Shown: positions 23,045 to 31,607, counted from the stretch's first letter. The stretch: 37,031 nucleotides of DNA from Candidatus Kaiserbacteria bacterium (GCA_029288865.1 JARIGM010000019.1:1-37031); one strand, 5' to 3'. The notes: a model not told the origin generated them from the sequence alone. Made by a program: numbers and translations.

Positions 23045-23716
23045 CTAAAACACCTCGATCTTGTAACCGCGACCAGGCACGGTTTGGATGAGTCGCTTCG
23101 ATTGCTTGTCACCAATCTTGCGACGGAGACTCAAGATGTGGGATTCTATTGTGTTTGAGAATGGATCGCTCGACATGTCCCAGACGTGCTCCATGATCAT
23201 TCCGCGTGAGATGACATTCCCTCTGTTCCGCAACAAGTATTCAAGAAGCATGAATTCCTTGCGGGTAAGGTATACGTGCTTTCGCCCGCGCTTCACGCTT
23301 TGCTGTCGCGTATCTATCGTAACATCACCAAGTGTAAAGATGGTACCTTCATAACGCTGCGGACGTCGCAAGAGCGCGCGGATGCGCATGATGAGTTCGT
23401 CGAAGGAGAACGGTTTCGTGATGTAATCATCGGCGCCTGCTGAGAGCAGGTCAATCTTTTGTTTGGTGTCGTTTAATACTGATACCACTAAGATCGGCAC
23501 CGGATTTCCAGTTCGCCTAATGTCTTCACATACCATGACGCCGGTCTTTTTTGGCAAGAGATTATCAAGAACGATCACATCGTACGGATTAGTCCGAGCC
23601 ATATACGAGCCTTCTTCGCCATCGGCAGCGATATCTACAGCGAAGCATTCAGCGCGGAGCCGTTGTGCAACGATAGAGCGCAACGACGCGTCGTCCTCTA
23701 CCAATAAGATCCTCAT
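23045..23716 (-). CDS. OmpR/PhoB-type response regulator
   Basis: The 223-residue protein has a receiver domain (1-115) with the acidic pocket E-D-D at 7-9, the phospho-acceptor Asp51 (V-L-D), Ser79 and Lys101 (I-T-K-P-F). A winged-helix DNA-binding domain (about 125-223) has L-T-R-K-E-F-x-L-L-E-Y-L-L and the final G-R-G-Y-K-I. All phosphorylation residues are present, so it should respond to a sensor kinase, but none lies in this window. The residue after Asp51 is Asn, where Leu or Ile is common. Its regulon is unknown. Confidence 0.93.
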   Translation of the reverse strand: MRILLVEDDASLRSIVAQRLRAECFAVDIAADGEEGSYMARTNPYDVIVLDNLLPKKTGVMVCEDIRRTGNPVPILVVSVLNDTKQKIDLLSAGADDYITKPFSFDELIMRIRALLRRPQRYEGTIFTLGDVTIDTRQQSVKRGRKHVYLTRKEFMLLEYLLRNRGNVISRGMIMEHVWDMSSDPFSNTIESHILSLRRKIGDKQSKRLIQTVPGRGYKIEVF

Positions 23717-23879
23717 GTACTCTTAATTTTATCCGTGGTTTTAAGCCAAGCAAGGATTTTGGAGGATATGGTCGGGAAAACTCTCTTACAAATATTTTAT
23801 ATTTTCTTCATAACTATTTTATCTACTCCCAAGATTCCTTTATTCTGGGGATGGAATGGTATGATGGTCATTACACTCA

Positions 23880-24860
23880 ATGCGGAGGAGAAGGATCTTG
23901 ATTACAGGCTGCCTCGTCGTACTGCTCCTCGTGACGGCAGTACTCCTTGCGTATGCTCACTATTTCGGTCCGACCGATGCCGAAGCCACGATAAAGGAAT
24001 TCGTGGTGCCTGAAGGGGAAGATACGTATCATATTGTCAGCGCACTCAAATCCCAGGGCTTCATACGAAGCCAGACGGCTTTCGCGTTTGCGCTCGCAGC
24101 TGTCACGCATGGGTCGCATATACGTCCCGGCGGTTATACCATTTCAGCGAGTATGGATGCCTGGAGCATCGCTGACATCTTGGGAAAGCCGCCATATCTC
24201 GTATGGCTCTCGTTCCCGCCGGGTTGGAGAAAGGAGCAGATCGCAGATCGGCTCACGACTATATTGAATTGGACGCCCAAGGAGAAATCCGACTGGCTCA
24301 CGATCTATACGGCTAAAACACAAGCGTATGTGGAGGGCGTGTACTATCCTGATACGTATCTCATTCCGTCGGACCAGACACCAGCCCAAGTAGCGACTCG
24401 CCTGATCGACCGTTTCCAGCAAGTGTTTGCGCCCTATGCAAGCCAAGCAACCCAAGAAGGAATCGCGTGGACGGACGTACTGACAATGGCTTCGCTATTA
24501 GAGCGTGAAGCTGCCGGTCCGCAGGACCGGCAGCTCATCGCGGGCATTCTCTGGAACCGCGTGCATAAGCATATGCTCTTACAAGTAGATGCGACACTGC
24601 AATACGTAGTTGGAACGGAAGGGAACTGGTGGCCTATTCCGACTCCTGCAGATAAGGCGGTGGATTCGCCATTCAATACCTATAGGCATGTCGGCCTGCC
24701 GCCTCATCCGATCGCTGAACCGAGTCTTGCATCGATAGCAGCAGTCCTTAATCCGCAGAAGACCTCATGTTTATACTATCTTCATGATACAAAAGGCATC
24801 ATTCATTGCTCAGACACTTACCAGGGACAAGTCAAAAACGTCACGAAATATTTAAAGTAA
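23880..24860 (+). CDS. mltG: Endolytic murein transglycosylase MltG
   Basis: The 326-residue protein has an N-terminal transmembrane anchor (about 6-27), a LysM-like region (about 35-100) and the YceG catalytic domain (about 110-310). The conserved L-L-E-R-E-A block near 207-212 holds the catalytic Glu. It also has I-L-W-N-R, L-Q-V-D-A-T-L-Q-Y and the late S-P-F-N-T-Y block. MltG cuts nascent peptidoglycan glycan strands and sets their length. ATG 23880 gives a basic M-R-R-R-R start; the Arg codons also make GGAGGAG, which could serve TTG 23898. Confidence 0.92.
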   Translation: MRRRRILITGCLVVLLLVTAVLLAYAHYFGPTDAEATIKEFVVPEGEDTYHIVSALKSQGFIRSQTAFAFALAAVTHGSHIRPGGYTISASMDAWSIADILGKPPYLVWLSFPPGWRKEQIADRLTTILNWTPKEKSDWLTIYTAKTQAYVEGVYYPDTYLIPSDQTPAQVATRLIDRFQQVFAPYASQATQEGIAWTDVLTMASLLEREAAGPQDRQLIAGILWNRVHKHMLLQVDATLQYVVGTEGNWWPIPTPADKAVDSPFNTYRHVGLPPHPIAEPSLASIAAVLNPQKTSCLYYLHDTKGIIHCSDTYQGQVKNVTKYLK

Positions 24861-24902
24861 GGATAGATGAATCCGTTCGTCTACCGTATAGTAAGAAGAG
24901 CT

Positions 24903-26180
24903 ATGAAAATCTCTCATCGAATATTTTTTATCTCACTCCTCGCGCTGCTCATCAGTGCTCCCTCTGCCCATGCTGCGACGAGCAGTTCATTTGAGGTATC
25001 CGGCTGGCTTCCGTACTGGCGCGCAGCAACCTCAACCTTGGATGTGACGCCGCACCTCAACAAACTCACCGAGATAAATCCGTTTGGCTTTACGGTAAAG
25101 ACGGACGGCACGCTCTTTGATGCGGCGCATCTGCTCGCGTATCCGATCGTTCCGTCTGTTGCGAGCGTGATCCCCGCAGACAGCGGTCTTGCAACCTCAT
25201 CTCCGTGGTATCCGCTCATTGCTGCTGCAAAAGCGCAGAAGGTTCGCGTTATCCCGACCGTAATGTGGAGCAACACGCAAGCGATCCATACGATGCTCAG
25301 CACGAAAGCATCGCGCGCTGCACACGTGGATGCGATTGTCGCGATGGTGAAGCAGGGCGGCTTTGATGGCGTTGATATCGACTATGAAGGTAAACTCGCA
25401 TCGGATAAGGATAATTTCTCTGCATTCCTGAAGCAGCTATATACTGCTATGGGAAATAAATGGGTGATGTGTACGATCGAAGCACGCACTCCGCCGCAAG
25501 ATTTAAATACTAATGCTCCGCTCAGCGAGATTCAATACTCAAACGATTTCAAAGCGATAAACAAATATTGTGATCGTGTGCGCTTCATGACATACGATCA
25601 GGAGTCTGCAGATAAAACACTTAACAATGCAGCGGGTCCAAACATCTATACCCCTGTGGCGGATCCTATATGGGTGAAGAAAGCGATCCTTCTTGCTGAG
25701 AAAGACATTTCGCCGAAAAAGATCGAGATGGGCGTCGCGACGTATGGGTATGAATACGACGTAACGCCATATGCGAATGGTTCGGGATATATGTATGACT
25801 TGCTCTGGTCCTTCAATCCAGGGTATGCAACGCAGATAGAAAACCTCTTCCATGTAACGCCTACCCGAAACGCTGCAGGTGAGCTTGCGTTCACCTATAT
25901 GCCAACAAGTACTCCAGCAACGCTGCCTGCAAACACTGCGCCGGCAAGTCCGACGGATCCGAATCAGACTGCATCGGTCATGGGCGCATCCGTTGCGCAA
26001 GCTGCAACGACTAACTACGCGCTTCCAGGAACTCAGCGCTATATGACCTGGAGCGACTCCGTCGCGATCGCGCAAAAGATCGCTCTGGCGAAACAACTCG
26101 GCATCCGCGGCATCGCGATATTCAAACTCGACGGCGGAGAAGATCAGAATCTCTGGAACGTGCTCCCGACCCTCCGCTAG
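24903..26180 (+). CDS. Secreted GH18-like glycosidase
   Basis: From ATG 24903 the protein has 425 residues with a clean signal peptide ending S-A-H-A near residue 24. A GH18-like barrel follows: S-G-W-L-P-Y-W-R at 33-40, G-F-D-G-V-D-I-D-Y-E at 153-162 with the D-x-x-D-x-D-x-E motif and Glu162 as the catalytic acid, F-M-T-Y-D near 230. An Ala/Pro/Thr-rich insertion comes before the last strand (G-I-A-I-F-K-L-D-G-G-E). Relatives include chitinases and spore-germination peptidoglycan hydrolases; with mltG just upstream, wall remodelling is a reasonable inference. An ATG at 24867 is possible with AAGGAT 5 nt before it, but the later start gives the better signal peptide. Confidence 0.87.
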   Translation: MKISHRIFFISLLALLISAPSAHAATSSSFEVSGWLPYWRAATSTLDVTPHLNKLTEINPFGFTVKTDGTLFDAAHLLAYPIVPSVASVIPADSGLATSSPWYPLIAAAKAQKVRVIPTVMWSNTQAIHTMLSTKASRAAHVDAIVAMVKQGGFDGVDIDYEGKLASDKDNFSAFLKQLYTAMGNKWVMCTIEARTPPQDLNTNAPLSEIQYSNDFKAINKYCDRVRFMTYDQESADKTLNNAAGPNIYTPVADPIWVKKAILLAEKDISPKKIEMGVATYGYEYDVTPYANGSGYMYDLLWSFNPGYATQIENLFHVTPTRNAAGELAFTYMPTSTPATLPANTAPASPTDPNQTASVMGASVAQAATTNYALPGTQRYMTWSDSVAIAQKIALAKQLGIRGIAIFKLDGGEDQNLWNVLPTLR

Positions 26181-26186
26181 AAATGC

Positions 26187-26220
26187 AAAAACCACCATTG
26201 CTATGGTGGACAATGGTGGT
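26187..26220 (-). terminator. Terminator between GH18-like and minus-strand genes
   Basis: ACCACCATTG (26191-26200) and CAATGGTGGT (26211-26220) form a 10-bp perfect stem. On the minus strand it is followed by TTTTTG, so it mainly ends the 26232-27302 gene, and may also stop the GH18-like transcript. Confidence 0.75.
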
Positions 26221-26231
26221 CTGATGCCACC

Positions 26232-27302
26232 TTAACGAAGTACTGAAAAGTTGGACTTAGTCTTGGTGGCGTATATGCGGCTTGCACTGGTAGTGGAAGA
26301 AGCATACGAGGTACGCGCGTGGTTTTTGAGCCAATGATGGGCAGCGGTGCAGGCAGCAGCCGGCTTGTTGTGGGCAGTCGCGATGAACTGCACCAGATCA
26401 AGCTGTCGAGTGTTCCAAACCTTTTCAAGGGTCTGTAGCTCTCGAGCATTAAGACTGCGAATCAGCAATGCTACGTTATTGGTTGCAAAAAGATATGCCG
26501 CGTCGAAGTGGTCATCACCATGAAGTTGCGAGACGCTGCCGGGAATCTGATAGTTCACCGGAAGTGCTTGGTTCATGCGTGAAGCGCCACGTCGAGTTCC
26601 GTCTGAGTCATATAACGCAAGGGACGTGAATTGATACGGCCCGAATGACACATAGGAATCATATACAGCAGGAATGTTCTCAACGAACCGTCGTCCTCCA
26701 TGTTGAAGCAGGAAGTCGAGGTACGCGTAGTTGAACTTTCCATCCTCTTGGGCAGGTAGCAACTCGGTCATCGCATAGGCGACAAGCGTGTTTCCATCAA
26801 TGTGGCTGCTAATCTGCTTGAGGAGCCGTAATTTTCTATCATCAACATGGCCGGAACGGTCGGTGAAATACATTCCTCCTACTTTGTTCCAGTCTGTCTT
26901 TTGGTGCATCAGGTTTGCCCGGTCATTCGCGATCGTAAGATACGTTGCGAGCGACATGCGTTCCGGGTCGTGAGTCCGATAAGCGGTGCTGATCAGCACG
27001 GCCATCTTCACGATTGCGAGTTTATGGTGAGAAGAAGTTTCCTTCGCCTCCCACAGCTTCGCGAGCCTATCATTCCAGTCAACAAATATCTTTTTGGGGA
27101 TTACGTTGCCTGGAGTGGATAGCCCCAGGTACGTCGCGTACAGACTCGAAGCATGACGACCAGCAAGTGGCCCTGTGGCATACCATCCGGCATGCGCACT
27201 CATGTCTTGAGTGTTCTGCCGGAGAAACACCTGATGATAGATGATCAAGGCCGTATAAGCCACGATCATCACTACGGCGATTGCCGCTTTCAAGGTTCTC
27301 AT
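26232..27302 (-). CDS. Anchored extracytoplasmic protein, possibly lysozyme-like
   Basis: The 356-residue protein has an N-terminal membrane helix (about 6-27) and a long soluble part. The section A-Y-A-M-T-E-L-L-P near 182, followed by Y-V-S-F-G-P-Y-Q-F-T near 219 and A-A-Y-L-F-A-T-N-N-V-A-L-L, resembles lysozyme/transglycosylase folds, where a Glu precedes an S-x-G-x-x-Q-F/M-type turn. This is a weak resemblance and no family was recognised. A later A-x-A-H-N-K-P-A-A-A-C segment fits the end of such a domain. AGGGG lies 7 nt before the ATG as ribosome-binding site. Confidence 0.65.
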   Translation of the reverse strand: MRTLKAAIAVVMIVAYTALIIYHQVFLRQNTQDMSAHAGWYATGPLAGRHASSLYATYLGLSTPGNVIPKKIFVDWNDRLAKLWEAKETSSHHKLAIVKMAVLISTAYRTHDPERMSLATYLTIANDRANLMHQKTDWNKVGGMYFTDRSGHVDDRKLRLLKQISSHIDGNTLVAYAMTELLPAQEDGKFNYAYLDFLLQHGGRRFVENIPAVYDSYVSFGPYQFTSLALYDSDGTRRGASRMNQALPVNYQIPGSVSQLHGDDHFDAAYLFATNNVALLIRSLNARELQTLEKVWNTRQLDLVQFIATAHNKPAAACTAAHHWLKNHARTSYASSTTSASRIYATKTKSNFSVLR

Positions 27303-27409
27303 TTATTACCCCTAATGTGTTGACGAAATAGGTAGGTAAATACCTGGTTTTCACGATACTACTCTAGTTCGTGATGTCAAGTTTTTACTCAAGCAATACT
27401 GCTGAGTCA

Positions 27410-27418
27410 TGTTATTAT
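27410..27418 (+). promoter_or_regulatory. Extended -10 TGTTATTAT, leaderless start
   Basis: TATTAT preceded by TGT ends exactly 6 nt before ATG 27425, deciding that start over the upstream GTG/ATG codons near 27371. Confidence 0.55.
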
Positions 27419-27424
27419 TTCGTC

Positions 27425-29164
27425 ATGTCGCAGCTTGCGAAGGTCAATACTATAGGCGAGAAGTTTGGACCGCCTTATGCTGTTCTCAATCTATCTCGCG
27501 TGGGATTACGATATTTCCGCATTCTCATTAAGTCCAATTCCAACTCTCGGGCCAGGTTAGTCAGTCATTTCATCGACCATCCGAATATCGGGTGGATATT
27601 CTCTGCTGCCGGCTGGTTTAATCTCGGTGTCGGAGTATGGGCTCGGGATAATGCGGAGATAAACGATATCAGTACGCAGATTCGAGATGTGCTGGGGAAA
27701 GGTGACGAGATCGTATATCAGTCTGAGCTCACAAGCTTGTACGGATTTGGCGATCGCGTGCTCGGAGATACTTCGCCTCCAATGCCAATCGTTGATGCGG
27801 TGTATTCTCCTCTGGAGCTTTCAGCACTCGAGATGGATTACATAAAACTTCTCACGCTCGATAGCTCGCTCAGCACGAATGAATTCGCAGAGATTTTGGG
27901 CGTATCGGTTCAAGAGGTTGATATGTTAAATGCTCGACTTCAGCAAGCCGGTGTCATTGTCGGTTCGCAGAACCGCATTCAGTACCAAGGGAAATACTGC
28001 AAAGTCTTCGTGGATACGCTCAGCAGAAAAAATGAGAATGCTGTTGAGTCGCTTACTGCGCGGCTCTGGAGCGATAATAGATGTATCTATGTCGAACGTG
28101 CCAACGGGAAATATGACTTGGAATTTGAAGTAGTGCTCGACAGCGAACGGGATCTCAAGCCATACCTAAAAGATTTTTCTCTCTATAAGACGGCGATCCT
28201 GACGACAAACTTCTATACGAATTTGTACCCGCTCAGTAAGACAGCCAACCTTAAAGAAATTCGTGAGATGCTCTCGGGCCAGAGCGGATCGGTCATAGAT
28301 TTCCGTAACTCAAAGCTCTGGTATCTGAACCATAAGGCAGCGGATGCGTATTTGAACATATACGAGAACAAGAAATATTTTGAGGTAATGGAAAAGAGCG
28401 AACTCGACCTATTCGGAGAGATCGGGACATATATACAGTCAGAGAATCCTGATGCGACGTTCAGTCTCATTGATATTGGGAGCGGAGATGGCATGAAGGC
28501 CGAGGCATTCATCAAGAAATTAGGAGAGGAAACGGTCAAAGCATATTATCCCGTGGATATACAGCCGATCGAACTTGCTGCCGCGCTTCGCTCTAATGCA
28601 GAAGGCACGTATGCAAAGCACCCGACTCTTCTCAATATTGAAAAGCTTGGTACGCGATTCCCCCTACGTCTCCAGCCGAATGAAAGACAGGTATATGTTT
28701 TCTTCGGAGGTACCTATGGAAACTACAAGAGTGCCATCATCAACGCATATTTGAAGCCTGTGCTCGACAGTACGTCACTCATGCTTATCGCCATGCCCAT
28801 CGTAGCGGAGCAGAAATCTGAAGAAGAGATTCTCGATTCATACGCTAGTCTACAGATTGAGGATGTTGCCTTCGGTCCTCTTGTTCAGATGGGGCTGGTC
28901 AAAGAGCAATTCAAGAAGAATCCGTCCCATCCAGGCCTATTCGTCCATTTGTCCCTAGAAGAGAGTAAGGTTGTTTCTTCTTTTATCTTAGATAAAGATA
29001 TTGAATTGGCTGGAAGAGAGTTTCCGAGCGGTACACTCTTTAAGATGACGACATCATGGAAGCCAACCCTGGATCAGTTCACCGCAGCACTTGAATCAGA
29101 CTTCGCCATCGAGAAAATCTTTAGGAATGAGGATATGGCAATAGCGCTCGTACGCGCTCGATAA
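27425..29164 (+). CDS. Lrp/AsnC-type regulator fused to EgtD-like methyltransferase
   Basis: The 579-residue protein has three parts. Residues about 25-110 look like an AsnC/RAM ligand domain (Y-F-R-I-L-I-K, then I-G-W-I-F-S-A-A-G-W-F-N-L-G-V). Residues about 130-180 are an Lrp-type HTH (L-E-M-D-Y-I-K-L-L ... L-S-T-N-E-F-A-E-I-L-G-V-S), followed by a second RAM-like domain (about 190-268). Residues about 300-579 resemble the EgtD/histidine N-alpha-methyltransferase group: a K-Y-F-x-x-M-E-K-S-E-L-D-L-F approach, L-I-D-I-G-S-G-D-G-M-K (348-358), Y-Y-P-V-D-I (375-380) and V-Y-V-F-F-G-G-T-Y-G-N-Y. The methyl acceptor is unknown, and there is no ergothioneine partner gene here. Lrp parts may sense an amino acid. 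The fusion is uncommon to my knowledge. Confidence 0.72.
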   Translation: MSQLAKVNTIGEKFGPPYAVLNLSRVGLRYFRILIKSNSNSRARLVSHFIDHPNIGWIFSAAGWFNLGVGVWARDNAEINDISTQIRDVLGKGDEIVYQSELTSLYGFGDRVLGDTSPPMPIVDAVYSPLELSALEMDYIKLLTLDSSLSTNEFAEILGVSVQEVDMLNARLQQAGVIVGSQNRIQYQGKYCKVFVDTLSRKNENAVESLTARLWSDNRCIYVERANGKYDLEFEVVLDSERDLKPYLKDFSLYKTAILTTNFYTNLYPLSKTANLKEIREMLSGQSGSVIDFRNSKLWYLNHKAADAYLNIYENKKYFEVMEKSELDLFGEIGTYIQSENPDATFSLIDIGSGDGMKAEAFIKKLGEETVKAYYPVDIQPIELAAALRSNAEGTYAKHPTLLNIEKLGTRFPLRLQPNERQVYVFFGGTYGNYKSAIINAYLKPVLDSTSLMLIAMPIVAEQKSEEEILDSYASLQIEDVAFGPLVQMGLVKEQFKKNPSHPGLFVHLSLEESKVVSSFILDKDIELAGREFPSGTLFKMTTSWKPTLDQFTAALESDFAIEKIFRNEDMAIALVRAR

Positions 29165-29191
29165 TTTCATCTTTTCCCTATCTCAGCAGTG

Positions 29192-29197
29192 TATGCT
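29192..29197 (+). promoter_or_regulatory. -10 box TATGCT, leaderless start
   Basis: TATGCT ends exactly 6 nt before ATG 29204, which favours that start over GTG 29189. Confidence 0.55.
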
Positions 29198-29203
29198 GTC
29201 CGG

Positions 29204-29608
29204 ATGAAAGATTTTGATAAGTGGAATGAGCACAAAAAGATTATCGAATCACACGCAGGAAAACGCTTTATACATGAACGAGAAGTATGGTGGTGTTCGT
29301 TAGGCTTAAACATTGGAGATGAAGAAGATGGGAAGAATGATTTATATGAACGGCCGGTACTTATTTTAAGAAAGTTTAATGACCATCTCGTGTTAGTTGT
29401 TCCGCTCACCACGCAACTGAAGAACAATGAATACTATTTATCGTTGGTTGGTAGTCCTGTGCAAGAAGCCGCGGTATTGTCTCAGCTCCGGCTCATTAGT
29501 ACGAAACGCCTTAATAGGAAAGCGAGGAAGGTTAGTCCTGAACGGTTCGAAAAGGTTATCGATAGAATAATAGAAGTGGTCTTTAAAAAGCCACGTCCCG
29601 CTCCTTGA
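29204..29608 (+). CDS. PemK/MazF-family toxin-like protein
   Basis: The 134-residue protein has the PemK/MazF core: E-V-W-W-C-S-L-G-L-N-I-G-x-E, then R-P-V-L-I-L-R-K-F-N, then V-L-V-V-P-L-T-T, and a late Q-L-R-L-I-S-T-K-R-L. MazF-type toxins are ribonucleases that cut RNA at short sites. No antitoxin gene precedes or follows it: upstream is the methyltransferase fusion, downstream a hairpin and typA. The N-terminal extension (about 1-30, helical and charged) and the long insertion G-D-E-E-D-G-K-N-D are compatible with variants not acting as free toxins. Confidence 0.8.
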   Translation: MKDFDKWNEHKKIIESHAGKRFIHEREVWWCSLGLNIGDEEDGKNDLYERPVLILRKFNDHLVLVVPLTTQLKNNEYYLSLVGSPVQEAAVLSQLRLISTKRLNRKARKVSPERFEKVIDRIIEVVFKKPRPAP

Positions 29609-29620
29609 GCGGGACGTGGC
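29590..29620 (+). terminator. Perfect 14-bp hairpin across the toxin-gene stop
   Basis: GCCACGTCCCGCTC (29590-29603) and GAGCGGGACGTGGC (29607-29620) form a 14-bp stem with a 3-nt loop, spanning the last codons and stop. There is no T-run after it, so it may be an RNA-stabilising end, a Rho-independent end of an unusual kind, or a processing site. A run of A precedes it, so a minus-strand terminator is also possible. Confidence 0.6.
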
Positions 29621-29646
29621 GGGGACCCCTTGGTCATTTGTATAGG

Positions 29647-29746
29647 TATTATAGCAGGCACTGATTGGGAGGCAATATGTTTGACGCATTGAAGAAATAA
29701 AGGTATTTTAAAAGAAACGGCCCGCAGGCCTCTTTTAATTTTTATC
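29647..29746 (+). promoter_or_regulatory. typA leader: -10 box, mini-ORF and terminator-like hairpin
   Basis: This gap holds TATTAT (29647-29652), GGGAGG (29667-29672), a 7-codon frame (29677-29700, M-F-D-A-L-K-K) and a hairpin made of TTAAAAGA/TCTTTTAA (29708-29715/29731-29738) enclosing GGCC/GGCC, followed by TTTTTATC. The order resembles a leader-peptide attenuator ahead of typA, but the hairpin could simply be a terminator for upstream transcription. The mini-ORF is short enough to occur by chance. Confidence 0.4.
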
Positions 29747-29761
29747 TAGCCCGCTTTTATT

Positions 29762-31552
29762 ATGGAAATCCGAAACATCGCAATCATCGCGCACGTGGAC
29801 CACGGCAAGACAACCTTGACCGACGCTATCCTCGCGCAAACCGGCGCAGTCGCGACCGGCGTCTCAATGGACTCGAACTCGATCGAGAAGGAGCGCGGCA
29901 TCACCATCTACTCAAAGAACGTCTCCATCACATATAAAGGTACGAAGATTAATATCGTGGACACTCCAGGCCACGCTGACTTCGGTTCAGAAGTTGAGCG
30001 CGTGCTTCGTTCGATCGACTCGGTGCTCCTCATTGTGGATGCGCAGGAAGGTCCGATGCCACAGACTCGGTTCGTACTCAAGAAATCCCTTGAACTTGGT
30101 CTCAAGCCGATCGTGGTCCTCAACAAGATCGACAAACCAGCCGCTGATCCGGCTCGCGCAGAAGAGCAGGTGCTCGAGCTCTTCCTCGAACTCGGCGCAA
30201 CTGATGAGCAGGCTGATTTCACCACTGTCTACGCGATCGGACGCGAAGGCGTTGCAATGAAAAACCTTAGCGATGAACGCAAGGATCTTACACCACTTCT
30301 TGATACAGTGCTCGAACTCGTACCACCAGCTTCAACTCCCGAGATGGTTGCAAAGCCGATGCGCTTGCAGGCATTCAACCTCGCGTACGACAACTTCCTT
30401 GGCCGTCTCGCGATCTGCCGTATCTATGAAGGCGTTCTCAAGGCAGGACAGAATGTGACGGTTAAGAAACCAGACGGCTCAAGCCGCACGGGTAAGCTCA
30501 CGAAGATCTTCACTTTCACAGGTCTCGAGCGTACTGATGTCGCTGAGGCACAGGCAGGGGACATCGTCATCATCGCAGGTCTTCCGGACATCTTTATTGG
30601 TGAAACTGTCTCTACAGAGCCTGATGCAGAACCGCTTCCAGCGATCGCGATCGACGAACCGACCATCACCGTGAACTTCCTCGTGAACAACTCACCATTC
30701 GCAGGCCGCGAAGGAAAGTATGTCACGAGCCGCCAGCTCCGCGAATATCTCGAGAAGGAACTCGAAGTGAACGTGGGTCTTAAGGTTGATTTCGTATCGC
30801 CAGATGCGTTCAAGGTCTCGGGTCGTGGCGAGCTCCACATCGCCGTGCTTCTCGAGAACATGCGCCGTGCTGGATACGAACTCCAAGTCTCACAGCCGCA
30901 GGTAATCATCCGCGAAGAAGAGGGCAAGAAGATGGAACCATACGAGGAAGTCATCATCGATACGCCAAGCGAATTCCAAGGTGCGATCATCGAGCGCCTC
31001 GGCACACGCGCATTCGTCATGCAGAACCTCACGCAGAAGGATGACCTCGTGCGCCTTACGTTCGAAGGTCCTACACGCGGTCTCCTCGGCTACCGCAACC
31101 AGTTCGTGATCGACACGAAGGGCGAAGGAATTCTCTCGTCGCGCTTCATCGGCTTCCGTCCATATGCAGGTGAGATCAAGAAGCGCCAGGTTGGTTCTAT
31201 GATCTCAATGGCGCCAGGCAAAGCACTCGGCTATGCGCTTTGGAGTCTCCAGGATCGCGGCGTGCTCTACATCGTTCCAGCGACTGAAGTGTATGAAGGT
31301 ATGGTTATCGGAAACACGTCGAAGGGCGAGGAGATGATGGTGAACCCGACTAAGGGAAAGAATCTCACGAACGTCCGTTCATCTGGTAACGACGAAGCAA
31401 TCACGCTCGTGCCAGCGTACGCACTCACGATCGAACGCGGTCTCGAAGTGATGGGCGAGGATGAATACCTCGAGATCACTCCTGAATCCGTCCGTCTCCG
31501 CAAGCAGTTCCTCACGGAAACTGATCGCGCGAAAGCTCGTCGCAAGGACTAA
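29762..31552 (+). CDS. typA: Ribosome-binding GTPase TypA/BipA
   Basis: The 596-residue GTPase has the translational-GTPase G motifs: AHVDHGKT (10-17), DTPGHADF near 72-79, and N-K-I-D near 126-129, followed by EF-G-like domains II, III and V and the TypA-specific C-terminus (Y-A-L-T-I-E-R-G-L-E-V-M-G-E-D-E). TypA binds the ribosome and assists assembly or translation under stress or cold. The effector loop reads G-I-T-I-Y-S-K-N, where many homologues have L-A-K-N, a mild variant. No ribosome-binding site precedes the ATG. It ends with a strong terminator. Confidence 0.96.
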   Translation: MEIRNIAIIAHVDHGKTTLTDAILAQTGAVATGVSMDSNSIEKERGITIYSKNVSITYKGTKINIVDTPGHADFGSEVERVLRSIDSVLLIVDAQEGPMPQTRFVLKKSLELGLKPIVVLNKIDKPAADPARAEEQVLELFLELGATDEQADFTTVYAIGREGVAMKNLSDERKDLTPLLDTVLELVPPASTPEMVAKPMRLQAFNLAYDNFLGRLAICRIYEGVLKAGQNVTVKKPDGSSRTGKLTKIFTFTGLERTDVAEAQAGDIVIIAGLPDIFIGETVSTEPDAEPLPAIAIDEPTITVNFLVNNSPFAGREGKYVTSRQLREYLEKELEVNVGLKVDFVSPDAFKVSGRGELHIAVLLENMRRAGYELQVSQPQVIIREEEGKKMEPYEEVIIDTPSEFQGAIIERLGTRAFVMQNLTQKDDLVRLTFEGPTRGLLGYRNQFVIDTKGEGILSSRFIGFRPYAGEIKKRQVGSMISMAPGKALGYALWSLQDRGVLYIVPATEVYEGMVIGNTSKGEEMMVNPTKGKNLTNVRSSGNDEAITLVPAYALTIERGLEVMGEDEYLEITPESVRLRKQFLTETDRAKARRKD

Positions 31553-31566
31553 TCATCGCCGAAAAT

Positions 31567-31607
31567 AAAACCACCTGAAGAGTCTCACGATTTCTTCAGG
31601 TGGTTTT
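31567..31607 (+). terminator. Intrinsic terminator after typA
   Basis: A 15-bp perfect stem (31567-31581 with 31593-31607) with an 11-nt loop and T-run, 14 nt after the typA stop. Confidence 0.93.
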
